Shown: in pieces, positions 1 to 11,441 of the stretch
Position numbering within the stretch: the first letter of the stretch is position 1
Layout: each line of letters opens with the position of its first letter
Source: Lucinisca nassula
Lineage: Eukaryota > Mollusca > Bivalvia > Lucinida > Lucinidae
Direction: 5' to 3'
Length of the DNA: 64,000 nucleotides
Assembly: GCA_963580285.1 (NCBI GenBank)
Contig: OY757021.1
Span: 99,376,149-99,440,148, forward strand
Position numbers and translations under genes: made by a program
The notes under the pieces: generated by a model
Database searches by the model: none
The model's input: only the letters and a program-made list of their open reading frames with translations
Told to the model about the DNA's origin: nothing

Positions 1-59
1 TTTAGAGCATCTTACCATATTTGGGATAGAGTCCAGATATATAAGATGTGCCCACGGCA

Positions 60-314
60 TCTCTGGGCTTTTAGGCCGTCAGTTTCCGAAGGGGCTTTTG
101 GCCGTTAGTTTCTGAAGGGACTTTTGGCCGTTAGATGCTGAAGGAGCTTTTAGGCCGTCAGATTCCAAAGGGGCTTTTGGCCGTTAGATTATGAAGGGGC
201 TTTTTTGCCGTCAGATTCTGAAGGGGCTTTTATGCCATTAGATTCCAAAGGGGCTTTTGTGCCATTATATTCCGAAGGGGCTTTTTGCTGTTAGATTCTC
301 AGGGACTTTTCTGG
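60..314. repeat. Minisatellite, about 27-bp unit
   Basis: About nine imperfect copies of a 26-29 bp unit with the core GGGGCTTTTGGCCGTTAGAT. Units differ by point changes and by T-run length. The array ends shortly before the Naiad fragment at about 403. Confidence 0.85.
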
Positions 315-401
315 TTTTGCCTATGGGTGTGTGATGAATGAGTATGGCTTTGCTTCTTTGCTAGCAAAATAAATAAATAGTAGAAGCTTTCAGGATTGTT
401 C

Positions 402-1331
402 TCACTTTGGTCATGTCAGAAAGTGTGTGATGCCCTCACCTTTCTACTTGACAATATTTATATTAGATTCGGTACTAAGTTATTTAGACAAATTGTGGGT
501 ATTCCGATGGGTACTAATTGCGCACCTCTTGTGGCTGATCTGTTCTTGTATTGTTATGAAAGAGACTTCATTTTGTCGCTTTCCATTGATAACCAATCTG
601 AAATTATTGAAGCTTTTAGCTCTACTTCTAGATATTTAGATGATTTATTAAATATTGATAGTACCTATTTTGATGGTTTGATCAGTCAGATTTACCCCCC
701 AGAACTTCAGTTAAATAAAGCAAATTCTTCTGATACCGAGGCCCCGTTTTTGGATTTACATCTATCTATTGTAGATGGATTTGTTTCGTGCAAAATTTAT
801 GATAAACGCGATGACTTTGATTTTGAGATTGTAAATTTTCCTTTTTTGGATGGTGATGTTCCTCGTGCGCCATCCTATGGCGTTTATATTTCGCAATTAA
901 TTCGATTTGCTAGAGTGTGTAGTCATGTAACTGACTTCAACACTCGTAATAAATTATTAACGGCTAAACTCCTTAATCAGGGTTATCGGTACCATAAACT
1001 ACGCAAAGCCTTTTCAAAATTTTATAGACGCCATTCTGATTTAATTTCAAAATTCAATATTGGACTTAAATCTCTTCTGCAACAAGGTCTATCGGAACCC
1101 GAATTTTATGGTGACTTAGCATATAAATTCAGAAAAATATATAACCGCAATGACTTCAGCACCCAATTTCGTAAAATCATTCTTCGATATAAAAATATTG
1201 GGTACAACATGGATATTATACGACAGACTGCATGCATGGTAGTTAACCCAATCACGGTTGGCAACTTTGCTTCCCTCTTTAATTGCACGCCGGTGGGTCA
1301 GGCCTCAGATTCTATGACGGCTCCAACGTAA
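402..1331 (+). pseudogene. Penelope-like reverse transcriptase, C-terminal half (copy A)
   Basis: About 309 codons open to a TAA stop at 1329-1331. The fragment keeps RT motif B (GIPMGTNCAPLVADLF) and the catalytic motif C (RYLDDLLNID). These are followed by the DTEAPFLDLHL segment and a basic thumb/C-terminal region (KLRKAFSKFYRRHSDL). Motif A, the N-terminal RT and the endonuclease are absent. The apparent start near 396 is flanking sequence, not a real initiation site. Family membership follows from copy C, where the same RT continues from a GIY-YIG domain through a CxC linker. It differs from copies B and F at only a handful of residues. As a 5'-truncated piece it is probably not functional, although the frame is unbroken. 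Confidence 0.85.
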
Positions 1332-1903
1332 AGGCTTATTGAAAATTAGAGAGATAATGTCGGTTGGTGCCCGATGCTCTGTCTCTGGTCGGGCTCATCG
1401 GAGTCTAACTGTTGGTTTCTTTTGCTCCAGCATTTCAGTGGTTTCTTGCTGTCGAGTCCTCACCGTTGTCTCACCTCTGTGGTCCTTTGATTTTTGTGTT
1501 CACGTAGATGTTGCACTGATGAGTTAGGGGGCCTTCATGCGGACTGAACAAATTGTTTGTCTGGATCGTGACGGAGGTGGGGGCGGGGATTGTGGCCACG
1601 TGGGATCGATTTAAGCCCTCCAGTGGGGATCTTCCACTGACCGTTCCAAGGCGGCTCTTCTGTGGCGATTTATTTATGTTGTTGTTTGTTACTTACTGTG
1701 TGTATCACTTGTGTCTTTTGGTTTTGGATGACCATATGGCCATTTTGTGGGAAAGTAACTGTCCTTATGGCCTTCCTGTGTTTAGGTTTCCATTATGGTC
1801 TGGTCGCTCAATGTTTGTATTTCTTTCCCTTTGGTGTCTTTTATGGGTGGAGTAAGTTAATTGTATCAATTCCTGATCTTTGTTTTACTTCTACTTTGTT
1901 TTT
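403..1903 (+). mobile_element. Naiad-type Penelope-like element, copy A, 5'-truncated
   Basis: The sequence matches copies B, F and C from the CACTTTGGTCATGTCAG point onward and runs through the RT C-terminal half and about 570 bp of 3' UTR. It stops at the terminus shared by most copies (TTTTACTTCTACTTT). The 5' breakpoint lies inside the RT, so this is a truncated insertion. The open frame and close similarity to B and F suggest recent arrival. Confidence 0.85.
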
Positions 1904-2690
1904 CAGTTTCTATAATTTTGAGTGTCTCATGTGGAGCAGTGCATCGGCGAAGCAAGGACAGCTCAGTACGGTTGTTAGAACTTTACACTTCAAATGTTTC
2001 CAAAATATGACAAAAAGCAGTTTGCCAATGTCGTCACAGGTGATGAAACCTAGGTTTATTATTTTGAGCTCGTCAGAAAGGTTAGCAATAAGATCTGGGC
2101 CACTAAACACAGCAAGCGCCCAATAATTTGCCAAACGTTCTTTGAGTGAAAAAAAGGTTTTGTATGCAATTTCTTCTCTGGTCAAGGCGTCGCAATAAAA
2201 GTGCGGGTGAAAAGGGGCAAAAACCTCACCGGAAAGTACCACAAAGACGTAGTACTGAAGAAACTGAAAAAGTATTATCAGAAACATAGCCCTGCCACTG
2301 GTTTTAAACATGTCCGTCTTCTATGTGACAATGCAACCGCTCATACCTCCGCAATTGTTACGGCGTTTTTGAAGAAAGAAAAGTAACTGCTTTGCCTCAC
2401 CCCCGTATTCCCCAGACCTTGCCCCATGTGGTTTCGTTTTGTTTCCGAAATTGAAATCATTCCTTGCTGGGCAGAAATACCAGTCCCGACAGCCACTTGG
2501 AGCTGCCATTCATTAGTACCTTATTACCGTGCCCAAACCAGCGTACCGTGACGCCTTCAAGAAGTTGATACATCGGCTGAAACTTTGCACTTCTAGCCAC
2601 GGGGAGTACTTCGAGGGCACTTTTGGGCTAACTTTAAATTTGAAGTCTCCAGATATAAATAAGCAATTCTTTTCGAACATCCCTCGTAGA
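1904..2690 (+). pseudogene. mariner-family transposase relic 1
   Basis: Translated in shifting frames, this stretch gives mariner DDE-domain motifs in order: VVTGDET near 2030, NKIWATKHSKRPIIC near 2090, CDNATAHTS near 2325, a YSPDLAPCGF-like block near 2405, and FPKLKSFLAGQKYQ near 2445. Several frameshifts and stops break it, so it cannot be active. The N-terminal DNA-binding part is missing, probably cut by or lost next to Naiad A. I found no terminal inverted repeats. Confidence 0.75.
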
Positions 2691-3745
2691 TAGACCAATC
2701 TCACCAGTTTTCGAACCTATACAAGCTTTTATCCCTGACTTACTTACATGTAAGTTTCACTGAAGGCCCCATGGGGTTGACAAGGTCAAAAATAGGCATT
2801 TTCTGTAATCAAGGGGGACATAACGCTCTGAAACTCACCCATGTTTGAACTCAGCCTGGGTTTTATCCCTTACCTACTTACATATGTACATATATGTTTC
2901 AAAAAGATCCGATGATACGGTGACGTCAATGTCAAAAATAGGCATTTTTAGTAATCAAGGGGGTCGCAACTTTGTTTGTTTATATTGGAGTACATTGGCC
3001 CAGTCAACACTATTTAGCTCATTTTTGAGCCGGTCAGTTTACAGATCCACACTTTTCCTAGGCAAGCTTATACGTAAGCGGTTAACCAGTACAGTGCTTT
3101 CGCAAGAAACTGACAACTGCCCTTCTTGAATAAGCTGAAGGGAGAGAATGGCCGTAGATAAGATTTCATGATCAAACTCCACGAAAGAACGTTGCCGTTC
3201 CCGGCAAGTATCGAACCCGCGTCCTCCTGATCACCAGTCAGACGCGCATCAGACTGAGGTACCGAGGCCGGCAGGGGGACGCAACTCTACGATAGATATG
3301 CCGACCTTGCCAGTTTCCGAACTCATCCGAGCTGTTATAACTGACTTACTTATATGTAAGTTTCAAGTTGATCAGATAAAAACTGAAGCCGCTACGGTGA
3401 TGACAAGATCGAAAGTTGGCATTTTTGGTAAAGAAGGGGGCATAACTCTATGGCATACAGGCCGACATCACCAGTTTTCGAACTCCTCCGAGCTTTTAGA
3501 CCTGACTTACGTGTATGTAAGTTTTATGAAGGTACGATCGAAACTGAAAGGGGCTACGGTGATGACAGGGTCAAAATAAGCATTTTCAGCAATCAAGGGG
3601 ACGTTACAATTAATGAAACGACCTCCCCAGTTTTCGAATTCATCCGAGCTTTTATCCTCAGTTCTGACCAAAGTAGGAATAGGTACAATTTCGGAATTGT
3701 CCCTGCGCAAAATGAGAATCGGGAAAAAGTAGGAATAATTAAATT
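2690..3745. repeat. Tandem repeat of about 140-170 bp, split by a SINE
   Basis: Five diverged units share phrases such as CAGTTTTCGAACTCATCCGAGC, CTGACTTACTTACATGTAAG and a GGCATTTTnnGTAATCAAGGGG tail. Units begin near 2703, 2845, 3305, 3470 and 3630. The SINE at 2972-3273 lies between the second and third units. No coding potential beyond chance ORFs. Confidence 0.75.
2972..3273 (-). mobile_element. tRNA-derived SINE with target-site duplication
   Basis: On the minus strand the element opens with GGCCTCGGTACCTCAGTC, which carries an A-box-like sequence, and then has a B box GGGTTCGATAC about 50 bp downstream. It ends in an A-rich AAACAAA tail. It is flanked by GGGGGTCGCAACT (2959-2971) and GGGGGACGCAACT (3274-3286), a 13-bp duplication with one mismatch. 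A relative lies at 43815-44115. Confidence 0.85.
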
Positions 3746-4420
3746 ATTCTGTATTTAGTTTAGAAATTATTTGTTTTTATGAATCCTATTATCAAACTAT
3801 AGATATTATATTTTTTCAGGAATTTAGATAATATTCAAAATACTTGGTGTAAAGATATTTTGAAGTAATTGCACTTCCTAAAGTAGGATGATGTATAAGT
3901 CAACATGTAAACTGTGTTGTATGTATGGAAAAGGAATGCAAATAATTATAAATAAATGTTGTTAATAATAATAATAATAATAGTTAAACGTTCACTGCAA
4001 CGTTTTACTCGATAGTATGTACAGACAAAATAACGGATCCAAATCAATGTGCGCGCGCGATTCCTTACTGACACTTATTATCCCTGTCAGAGGCATTTTC
4101 AAAAATATCAGAACTGAACAGAAATAGACTTTATTCATCAAAAATATCAGAACTCCATTTCTGTAAATGTTCATTCTAGAGCCAAGAAAGTCTACACAGG
4201 AAAAGAATTTAGCCATGAATGACACACACACACGCACGCACGAACGCGCGCGCGCGCGCGCGCGCGCGCGAATTTAGCATCAATTTTGGGAGATGGATGT
4301 TAAATAAGTGATGTGAGAGAGAGAGAGAGAGAGAGAGGGGGAGATCATCAATTCGATCTGATCGGTGTGCACCCCCCCCCCCTCTATTGCCCGATAAAAT
4401 TTTAATAGGAATGTAATTGA
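3746..4420. other. Non-coding, AT-rich, with microsatellites
   Basis: I see no gene. The stretch holds a short AAT run near 3966, a CA run turning into (CG)n at about 4219-4271, a (GA)n run at about 4315-4338 and a C run at about 4371-4382. Confidence 0.7.
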
Positions 4421-5440
4421 CTCATAAGATATTGAACGTCAAACACGGCATGCGATGCAAAAGCAAACGTTTCGTCAACAGTTGAGTACCGTGCTGTAAT
4501 TCGGTACTTGTATTTGAAAGGAAAAACAGGTCAATAAAATCATGTACATTGTGAGTTGACCAATGTTTATGGGTCTTCTGCACCGTCTGGACGCCCAGTA
4601 GATGCCACCGATGAAGAAATGTGTAACAAAGTACGGGATCTGATGTATACAAATAAGCGAATTAAGGTGGAAGAAATAGCGAATGCGTTATACATTTCAA
4701 ATGGTAGCGTTACAACAATTTTACACGATGCTTGGGTATGCGCAAGCTTACAGCCCGTAGGGTCCAAAAATCCCTTAGCGACGAGCATATGGCAACCAGA
4801 ACATCAATATGCGGCGATTGTTGAAGCGGTTTAGGTCAAAGAAGATGGATTTCTTACACGTCTGGTGTATGTAGATGAGACCTGGATCCATTATTATGAG
4901 CCATGGAGTAAAGTTCAAAAGTCGCCAGTGGGTAGGGCTCGGGTCTCCGAGGCCAAAGAAGTTGAAAACATAACCCTCTGCTGGCAAGATGGTGGCAACT
5001 GTAATTTTGGGACGCACTGTGCGTTATTATGTTGGACTTAACAATAACAGGTGCGAATTATGCAAATGTGCTCGAGCAACTGAGAACTGCGACCCGTGAA
5101 AAACACCAGAACTCTCCAAAGGGATTCTGCTCCAATAGGACAATGCGAGAGGCAACGCTTTAATGGATGCAATGGATGCTGTTGAGCGGAATGGGTACGA
5201 GCTAATACCGCACCACGCCCAGCTCCTAGTGACTATGTCCAATTCCTAAACTTGAAAACGTCTTTTCCGGTCTAATGAAAAAGTCGTGTTGGCAGTTGAG
5301 GAGTGGGTCGGAGACAAGGACCCTGGCTTCTTCAGTTCTGGGCCGATGGCTAAGGAACAGCGTTGGTTCAAGTGCATCATTCTATTGAGCAATTACATCG
5401 AAAAAGATGAGATCGATCTCACCCAGAAAAAGTAGTCTTT
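4420..5440 (+). pseudogene. mariner-family transposase relic 2
   Basis: Across several frames this gives most of a mariner transposase. It starts with a paired-type DNA-binding region (VRDLMYTNKRIKVEEIANAL, then ISNGSVTTILHD) near 4630-4730. It continues with VYVDETWIHYYEPWSKVQ near 4867-4920 (first catalytic Asp), QDNARG-like near 5135, AMDAVERNGYELIPH near 5165-5215 and EEWVGDKDPGFFSSG near 5300. Multiple frameshifts and stops are present. It is a different subfamily from relic 1, judged by the sequence around the catalytic blocks. No intact protein remains. Confidence 0.8.
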
Positions 5441-5731
5441 TTTTATTATTAGTATAAACATATTTTATTGCGTATTTCAAGCAAAGGGGTTGGGCCACAA
5501 GTTCTACCAACATTAGTTACGGCCCTCCCCCTACAGATGTTTACAACAATATGCATACATGTGGTAATGGCAAACGATTGAGCATTTAAGTACATGAAAA
5601 ACAAAACAAAACAAAACAGAAACAAAAAAAAAAAAAAAAACATGATGGCAAAATTATGTAAATTAGCAAAATAAGAAGTATATAAAATAAAAGTATGAAG
5701 TGATGTCAGGCTGGCTGTGTGCGAGCAAAGC

Positions 5732-7893
5732 TTAATTACTAATGAATCTCTTTGTACCTTTAATAAATGCCTGTACAGCAGTAAAGAGAGTGATATTATC
5801 TTCTAATGATAAATTATCGTCACCCACCAAAAGAACATGGAGATTTAATGGATGGAGATGTCTAGTAGATCGGAAGAGTGTAACTCTTTCATTAGTATAT
5901 TTTGAACATATGAAAAAGTAGTGTTCAGCATCCTCAATGTCATTGGAGCAACTACAACAAGGATTGGGCAACAGGTGATTTGCGTAAAGATCAGAATTTA
6001 AGTTGCTGCAAAAGTTTCTAATTCTTGCATGTAAAACTGAAAGATAACGGTTGCCTACATTATAGTAAGATGGAACTTTTGGGGCGTTTTGCTGTTTTTT
6101 CAACTGGTATTTGAAACTTGCAAGAGACGAAGAGTTACGTAGATCGATACTTTGAGAATTCCACGATGCTATGGAAGACGGAATACATGATTTTCGTGAG
6201 ATCTCAGTTCTACAGAAAGGGACTGTTATATCGTTTGGGTTTCTTAAAGCATAGGTATTAAGTTCTCTAACTGACGGTGGAATTAAATCTGATATATAAG
6301 TAGGAACTAGGCCATTTACAGACTTGTACATAAAGGTAAGTTTTTGCTGCCTGCGCCTTTCTGCCAATGTCACCCAGCCACATTCCCTATAGAGGTTTAC
6401 AAGAGAAACAGATCTGGTCAAGCCAGTAACAATACGTGCGGCCTCATTTTGTATTTTTTGCAGAGAATTACAATCTTGAGCTGAACAACCATCCCATACA
6501 ACACATGAGTATTCCATTACCGGCAATAAATAAGATAGATAAATTTGGTTCAATGCAAGACGGGTGAAAGAAAACTTGAGTTTTCTCATTATGCCGATAA
6601 TTTTCGATGCGCTGCTGATAATATTATCAATGTGATTATGCCATTGCCCATTGTTACTGAAAGTTAAACCGAGGTGTTTGTGTTCCGATACAAATTTTAT
6701 GGTAGTCCCATTAAGAAAAAGTTCAGGATGAGATCCAATTTGTCTTAAAGTGAAAAGAATAGCTTCAGTTTTAAGAGCGTTAAAATTGATAAGCCACTGT
6801 GAAGCCCAGCTTGCTAGAATCCGCAAATCGTGATTAATAATGCCTTCTATGTCATTAATAGAAGATGCAGAATAGTACAAAGAACTATCATCCGCAAATA
6901 ATCTAGTCAGACTTAATAGGGAGTCAGATATGTCGTTCACATAAACTAAAAAGAGTAATGGACCAAGAACAGAACCTTGCGGTACTCCGGCATTTATCCT
7001 CCTTAAGCTTGATGAACAGTTTTTTATAGTTACTTTTTGTTTTCTATTATTCAAATAATCACTAATCCATTCCAGTAAATCTCCTTCTATGCCTAACTGT
7101 TTTAATTTAAATATAAGCCCTTTATGCCAAACTCTGTCAAATGCCTTGGATACATCTAAGAAAACCATGCATGAATACTGATTATTGTCAAAAGTTTGAC
7201 AGACATGTTGATATATATCTATTAGTTGAAACGTTGTGGAGTGATTAGGTAAAAAACCAGACTGATATTTATAAAGTAAATCATTCTCGTGTAAGAAATT
7301 GTAAATATGTTTAAAAGCTATTCTTTCTTGAAGTTTTCCTATATTGCTTAAAAGAGATACAGGCCTAAAGTTAGAAGGATCAGAGTTATCTCCTTTTTTG
7401 GGTAACGGTATAACATTGGAGTATTTATAAATCTCAGCAAATTTGCCTTCTCTGAAAGATCTATTGAAAAGAATATTTAAGGGTATAGATATTTATCTGC
7501 TACCGCTTTAAGCATTTTATTGCTTATACCGTCTGGTCCCGTTGCCTTATTTGGATTCAGAATTCCGATAAGAGATGTAATTTCTTCAGGAGTGCATAAT
7601 ATAGTAGACAATCTATTTTGGCATTTATATTCAAGGGGTGGCAAAGCCGTATTTTCATCATTAATAGTAGATATAGAGGTAAAATACTTGTTCAGAAGCT
7701 CTGCTTTTTCTTCAGATGAAAAGCAAAAGTCATTTTGGCCAGTAACAGAGAAAGAATTTAGAGGCGGAATTGTAGAAGAACTAGAATTACTCTTAACAAA
7801 GTGTCGTATAACCTTCCAAATTTTTTTTTTTGTCATTTGTATGAAAGTCAGATAGAGAAAATTCCAAATTATTGTAGAATTGTTCTTATGCAT
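5732..7893 (-). pseudogene. LINE reverse transcriptase and C-terminal region
   Basis: Connecting sequence at 7477-7893 carries the pre-RT block NPNKATGPDGISNKMLK. After the frameshift near 7490, the frame continues with PLPKKGDNSDPSNFRPVSLL and SGFLPNHSTTFQLID, although the listed ORF starts only at a Met at 7168. The RT core follows: FLDVSKAFDRVWHKGL (motif A), AGVPQGSVLGPLLFL (motif B) and RLFADDSSLY (motif C, FADD). The C-terminus has CSCSNDIEDAEHYFFIC, a Cys/His cluster common in these LINEs. The ORF from 7168 to 5732 is 478 codons without a stop. Only the upstream TAA and two single-base frameshifts disable the polyprotein, so the copy is fairly young. Confidence 0.85.
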
Positions 7894-9142
7894 GCCGTTT
7901 CAGGTTATTGACTTTGTTTCGAAGTGCTTTATACTTTCTTAAGAGATTTGGACTGCCTGTTCGGTTAAATTTGCTTTTTAATCTATTTCTTTTTTTAGAC
8001 ATTCTTCTTATTTCTGAATCATACCATGGTTTGTCATCAGGTCTAATAAGGACATTTTTTGAAGGAATGCAAGAATTGACATATTCTAGAAAGATATTAT
8101 TGAATTTAGCACAGGCTTCATCTAGTGTTCCCTCCCTTAGGCAGTCCCAGTCAAAGTTGGATAATTTTTGCCTTAATAATACAAAGTTTGCTTTTTTGTA
8201 TAAGAAGATTAATCTATTAAAAGCACCCTCTGTATCATACTGAAAAGGTATAGAGATATAAGTTGCTCTGTGATCGCTTATATTATCTGGAACCTCTAAA
8301 ACCCCAGAATCTAGAAAAGGCAAGTCTTCAGAAATTATAATTGGATCTAAAATTGCTTGTTGACGTGTTGGTTCATTTATTACATTAGTCATAGAATTAA
8401 TTAATAATACATCTTTTAAATTGTGATAGTTGGGGTTGAGAAGGTCTTCATTAAAATCTCCAACAATAACCAGGTTTTTGGAGTGCTCAAGTGCTTTCTC
8501 AATATTTAAATTTAGATAATTGAAAAATTGTGTATCCGCTGTAGAAGGACTATAAAACAAACCAATTAAATAATCTTCAGTTTTTACCTTAACTTCGATC
8601 CAGATAGATTCATTGCAAAATATTTCAAGATCTGGTCTTCTGGTGTGTAATAAACTTGATTTGACATAAGCCAACACACCCCCTCCATGATTAGTTCTAT
8701 CTTTCCTATAGGGTGTGCTGAAGGAATCTGAAAAAAGAAGCATGTCAGTAGCCACATTGGCATCTAGGTGTGTCTCAGTGAAGCATAGGATGTTAAAATC
8801 AAGGAAATTATCAACAATATAGTCTATTTTATTCCTGATGCTTCTTATATTCAAGTGTAATATTGAAAGATCATAATTATTCTCAGGACCTGGATTGATT
8901 TCAATATCTCCAGCTTGAATCAAAAGAAGCATTATTACAATAATGCTTTGGAAATTGCAAAAATTAGTTACTAGGAGTGAGTTAATATGGTAACAAGCAC
9001 AAGAAAACATCTTCTGAAATACTCTGAGAAATACTGTTGCTAAAAATATATTAAGTGAGATTGTAAATGACAGCTTGCTACTGGTGATACAGTTCTGGAA
9101 CTGGCCAATTGAGACCCTCCACTGGGTCAAAGATATACCCAT
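7886..9142 (-). CDS. LINE leader, 2A peptide and APE-type endonuclease
   Basis: The ORF has 418 codons. Residues 1-70 form a hydrophobic leader without a recognisable domain. Residues 71-86 are a 2A-like peptide ending GDIEINPGP, so translation should skip between Gly85 and Pro86. From about residue 90 it is an exonuclease-endonuclease-phosphatase domain with the expected blocks LHLNIRSIRNK, CFTETHLD (catalytic Glu), VIVGDFNED (Asp/Asn) and NISDHRAT (Asp-His). In the intact element this would continue into the RT; here a TAA follows the KRHA residues at 7886. The endonuclease would nick target DNA to prime reverse transcription. All visible catalytic residues are kept. Confidence 0.85.
   Translation of the reverse strand: MGISLTQWRVSIGQFQNCITSSKLSFTISLNIFLATVFLRVFQKMFSCACYHINSLLVTNFCNFQSIIVIMLLLIQAGDIEINPGPENNYDLSILHLNIRSIRNKIDYIVDNFLDFNILCFTETHLDANVATDMLLFSDSFSTPYRKDRTNHGGGVLAYVKSSLLHTRRPDLEIFCNESIWIEVKVKTEDYLIGLFYSPSTADTQFFNYLNLNIEKALEHSKNLVIVGDFNEDLLNPNYHNLKDVLLINSMTNVINEPTRQQAILDPIIISEDLPFLDSGVLEVPDNISDHRATYISIPFQYDTEGAFNRLIFLYKKANFVLLRQKLSNFDWDCLREGTLDEACAKFNNIFLEYVNSCIPSKNVLIRPDDKPWYDSEIRRMSKKRNRLKSKFNRTGSPNLLRKYKALRNKVNNLKRHA
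8885..8932 (-). other. 2A ribosome-skipping peptide coding sequence
   Basis: The minus strand encodes MLLLIQAGDIEINPGP, which fits the 2A consensus D-x-E-x-N-P-G-P with a hydrophobic lead-in. 2A-like sequences are known from APE-type non-LTR retrotransposons, including some in molluscs. The split would release an 85-residue leader from the endonuclease-RT polyprotein. Confidence 0.9.
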
Positions 9143-9864
9143 TTACATTGAGCAGTTTAATACCTCAGTGTGTGGGTCCCAATTGTCCATCCCAGAACTG
9201 CAAAATTCACAAAGCCAACCTGACAATTGATAAACTGAAATGATATAAATAAGATGGTAATAAATAAGAATGTAACAAAATAACACAAAAACCATCATGA
9301 ATAAGGCTATAAACTTTGGAAGCTACTGTAGAAAGTATGGATGATATTCAGATATACTAGTAAGACACAATCCTATCAAGGATCCAAACCGGTTTTTTAG
9401 GACAACAATACAGGAGAATATTTGGGATTTGCAATTTACATCCCAGTGTTGTGACTAAGTGCAGTTGGGGGTACTGGCTCAGAAATGGCAAACAGTGAAG
9501 ACCCCGATGAGATGCAGCAGCTCATCCCGATCTACACCGCTTGCTCAGGCTGAATACACAGAAAAAAACATGACAAAGAATGGTCAACTCCTGCACATCT
9601 AAGGATTATTATGAGTAGTGCTTTTGGCAAAAACAGACAGACAGACGAACAGATAGATAGAAGAAGAAGAAGAAGAAATGTGGAGTTGGCTAATCAGTGC
9701 TGAAATGATAATCGACCATCAGTCTTGCCATTGCGATCAATAATCGATTAGTAATCTCTGGAGATATGGTCATAATTTTAACCTGTTCGGCTTTCTATCT
9801 TAAACATGACTCTTACCATATATTGAATTTCACTGTAAGGTTTTGCACAGACAGGCCGGAGCAA

Positions 9865-9935
9865 ACAGTGTAGACCCAGACGAGACGCCGCAGACTGCAG
9901 CGTCTCACCAGAGTCTGCACTGTTTGCCACTCATC
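9865..9935. repeat. CAAACAGTG-bounded palindromic repeat
   Basis: GCAAACAGTGTAGACCCAGA on the left is mirrored by CAGAGTCTGCACTGTTTGCC on the right, with CGAGACGC...GCGTCTCACC arms inside. Relatives occur at about 9487-9550, 11370-11440 and 63855-63910. Confidence 0.7.
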
Positions 9936-11369
9936 CAGCTATTTAAGGAACATCTTTGGCTGGTAAATTCTACTAAAAAAATAAATAAAATAAATAAATA
10001 AATAAAACAAAAAAAAAAAAAAAATTGTATTGCGAAAAATCAGTATCAATAATCGTATTTCTTGAATGTATCGATCAATTAATCACTTATCCGATTAATC
10101 GTGGCAACCGTAAAGAAATGCAGTAACTTTACTGAAGGGGCAATTTATAAACCACATTTGGTCAGACATTGAACCCACTCCGTAGATGTCCTCAGATGCC
10201 AAGTTCAAGTACCTTACCGAAACGAAAATATAAGGTATCTGAAACTAAGGCGAGGACCCAATCTGCATCCGTGTCCCATCTCCAACACTTGATTATCAAA
10301 TTAACAAATACTTTATGATTCCTAAAGCATCACAGCCGAGCTTGGAAGAGTAATGAAGGTAATTCTTAAGTATCTCCGTAAAAGCCATGACACAGGCACC
10401 TATCAGAATTGCCTCGTTGAGGCAATTCCAAAGAGTACCCGCAACATGCTATAGCCAAAACAAACGTACAAAATTACATTAATAAAATAAAAAAAAAAAA
10501 AAAGTAGTACATTGGCTTTCATCTCTCCCATCTGGGATCAAGAAGCTCAAATGATAACCCAAGATATAGATATAATCCAACTGCTTTTCAAGTGTCAATA
10601 GAGACCCGGGTGCAGAGGGTGGGCACCATGCCTGACTCATGAAAAATGGTCGGTAGGGACAGAAAATGTTAGCAAATAGCTGGAACTATAAAGTATGCAT
10701 AAAACATTCGGGTACATACCTTCAAAAAGTAAAAAAAAAAAACATAAACAAAGCAACTCGCATAGAGAACAACAAAAAAAAAAAAAAAAAAACACGCCAT
10801 AAATATAACAGTTCAATACAGTAAGCAGTAACATCGAGCGTTAATAAAGCGAGCAGTAATAGTATAGGCGAAGCATAGTATTGATTATACAAGTGTATAA
10901 AGAGGATTAGGATATATATCTAGGCTTTATGTATAAATCTATCTAGTTTCATAAAGAAAGTGCCATTCAAATATGTATCCCCATAATAATTATAGCGGCC
11001 AACTGCGATAAAATTTAACGCTCGATGCTAATGCTCGCTGACTTGAATGAGCTCTTTTCAATGTCAGATACATGCCATGTTTGATATTTCATGAATGAGA
11101 TGAAAGCGTCCAGCTACCATGAGATTTTCAACTGTCAATAACAAGATCTGAGGATATTCGCCGAAGCAGTCCGAATCAAATGACCTCGTCAGACTAAAAA
11201 TAGCTAATTTGACAGCACAATTGTAAACAATAACACGTGTTCATAGTAAGAAAAACACTACGGGCAAAATTAGTTTTTATCTTGCTGAATATTCAAGTCA
11301 GCCGCACCCATTTGTAATTTTCAACCAATCAGGTTACTTTATGTTTAATTTATATTAACAAACTAAATG

Positions 11370-11441
11370 TCAAACAGTGAGGCTCCTGATCAGATGGCTT
11401 CTTAAAAAGCCATCTGATCTGGATCTACACTGTTTGCAAAA
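11370..11441. repeat. CAAACAGTG-bounded palindromic repeat
   Basis: CAAACAGTGAGGCTCCTGATCAGATGGCTT is mirrored by AAGCCATCTGATCTGGATCTACACTGTTTG, giving a hairpin with about 30-bp arms and a tiny loop. Same family as the copy at 9865-9935. Confidence 0.75.

Larger units (their letters stand above)
5446..9200 (-). mobile_element. Nearly full-length Jockey-superfamily LINE (CR1/L2-like) with 2A peptide
   Basis: In minus-strand order there is a leader with a 2A motif, an APE-type endonuclease, an RT and a C-terminal CCHC-type region, then a 3' UTR with an AATAAA-like sequence near 5460. Only three lesions separate the reading frames: a TAA at about 7886, a frameshift at the A run near 7820-7828 and a frameshift near 7490. 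The exact 5' end (about 9150-9480) and 3' end (5446-5700) are uncertain. CR1/L2-like is a guess from domain order; Jockey superfamily is safer. Confidence 0.8.

Noticed and set aside
427..639. ORFs overlapping Naiad RT in other frames (also 1106-1288, 15279-15605, 31735-32061, 54378-54668)
   Set aside because: They recur only because the RT DNA is repeated; the RT frame has the catalytic motifs.
1332..1903. SECIS element in the Naiad 3' UTR
   Set aside because: I looked for an ATGA core with a paired stem, an apical AA and an opposing GA. ATGA occurs near 1517 and 1728, but I could not pair convincing stems by eye, so no SECIS feature is called.
403..1903. Hammerhead ribozyme in Naiad ends
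   Set aside because: No CUGAUGA plus GAAA core arrangement was visible, and Naiads are reported to lack the canonical motif.
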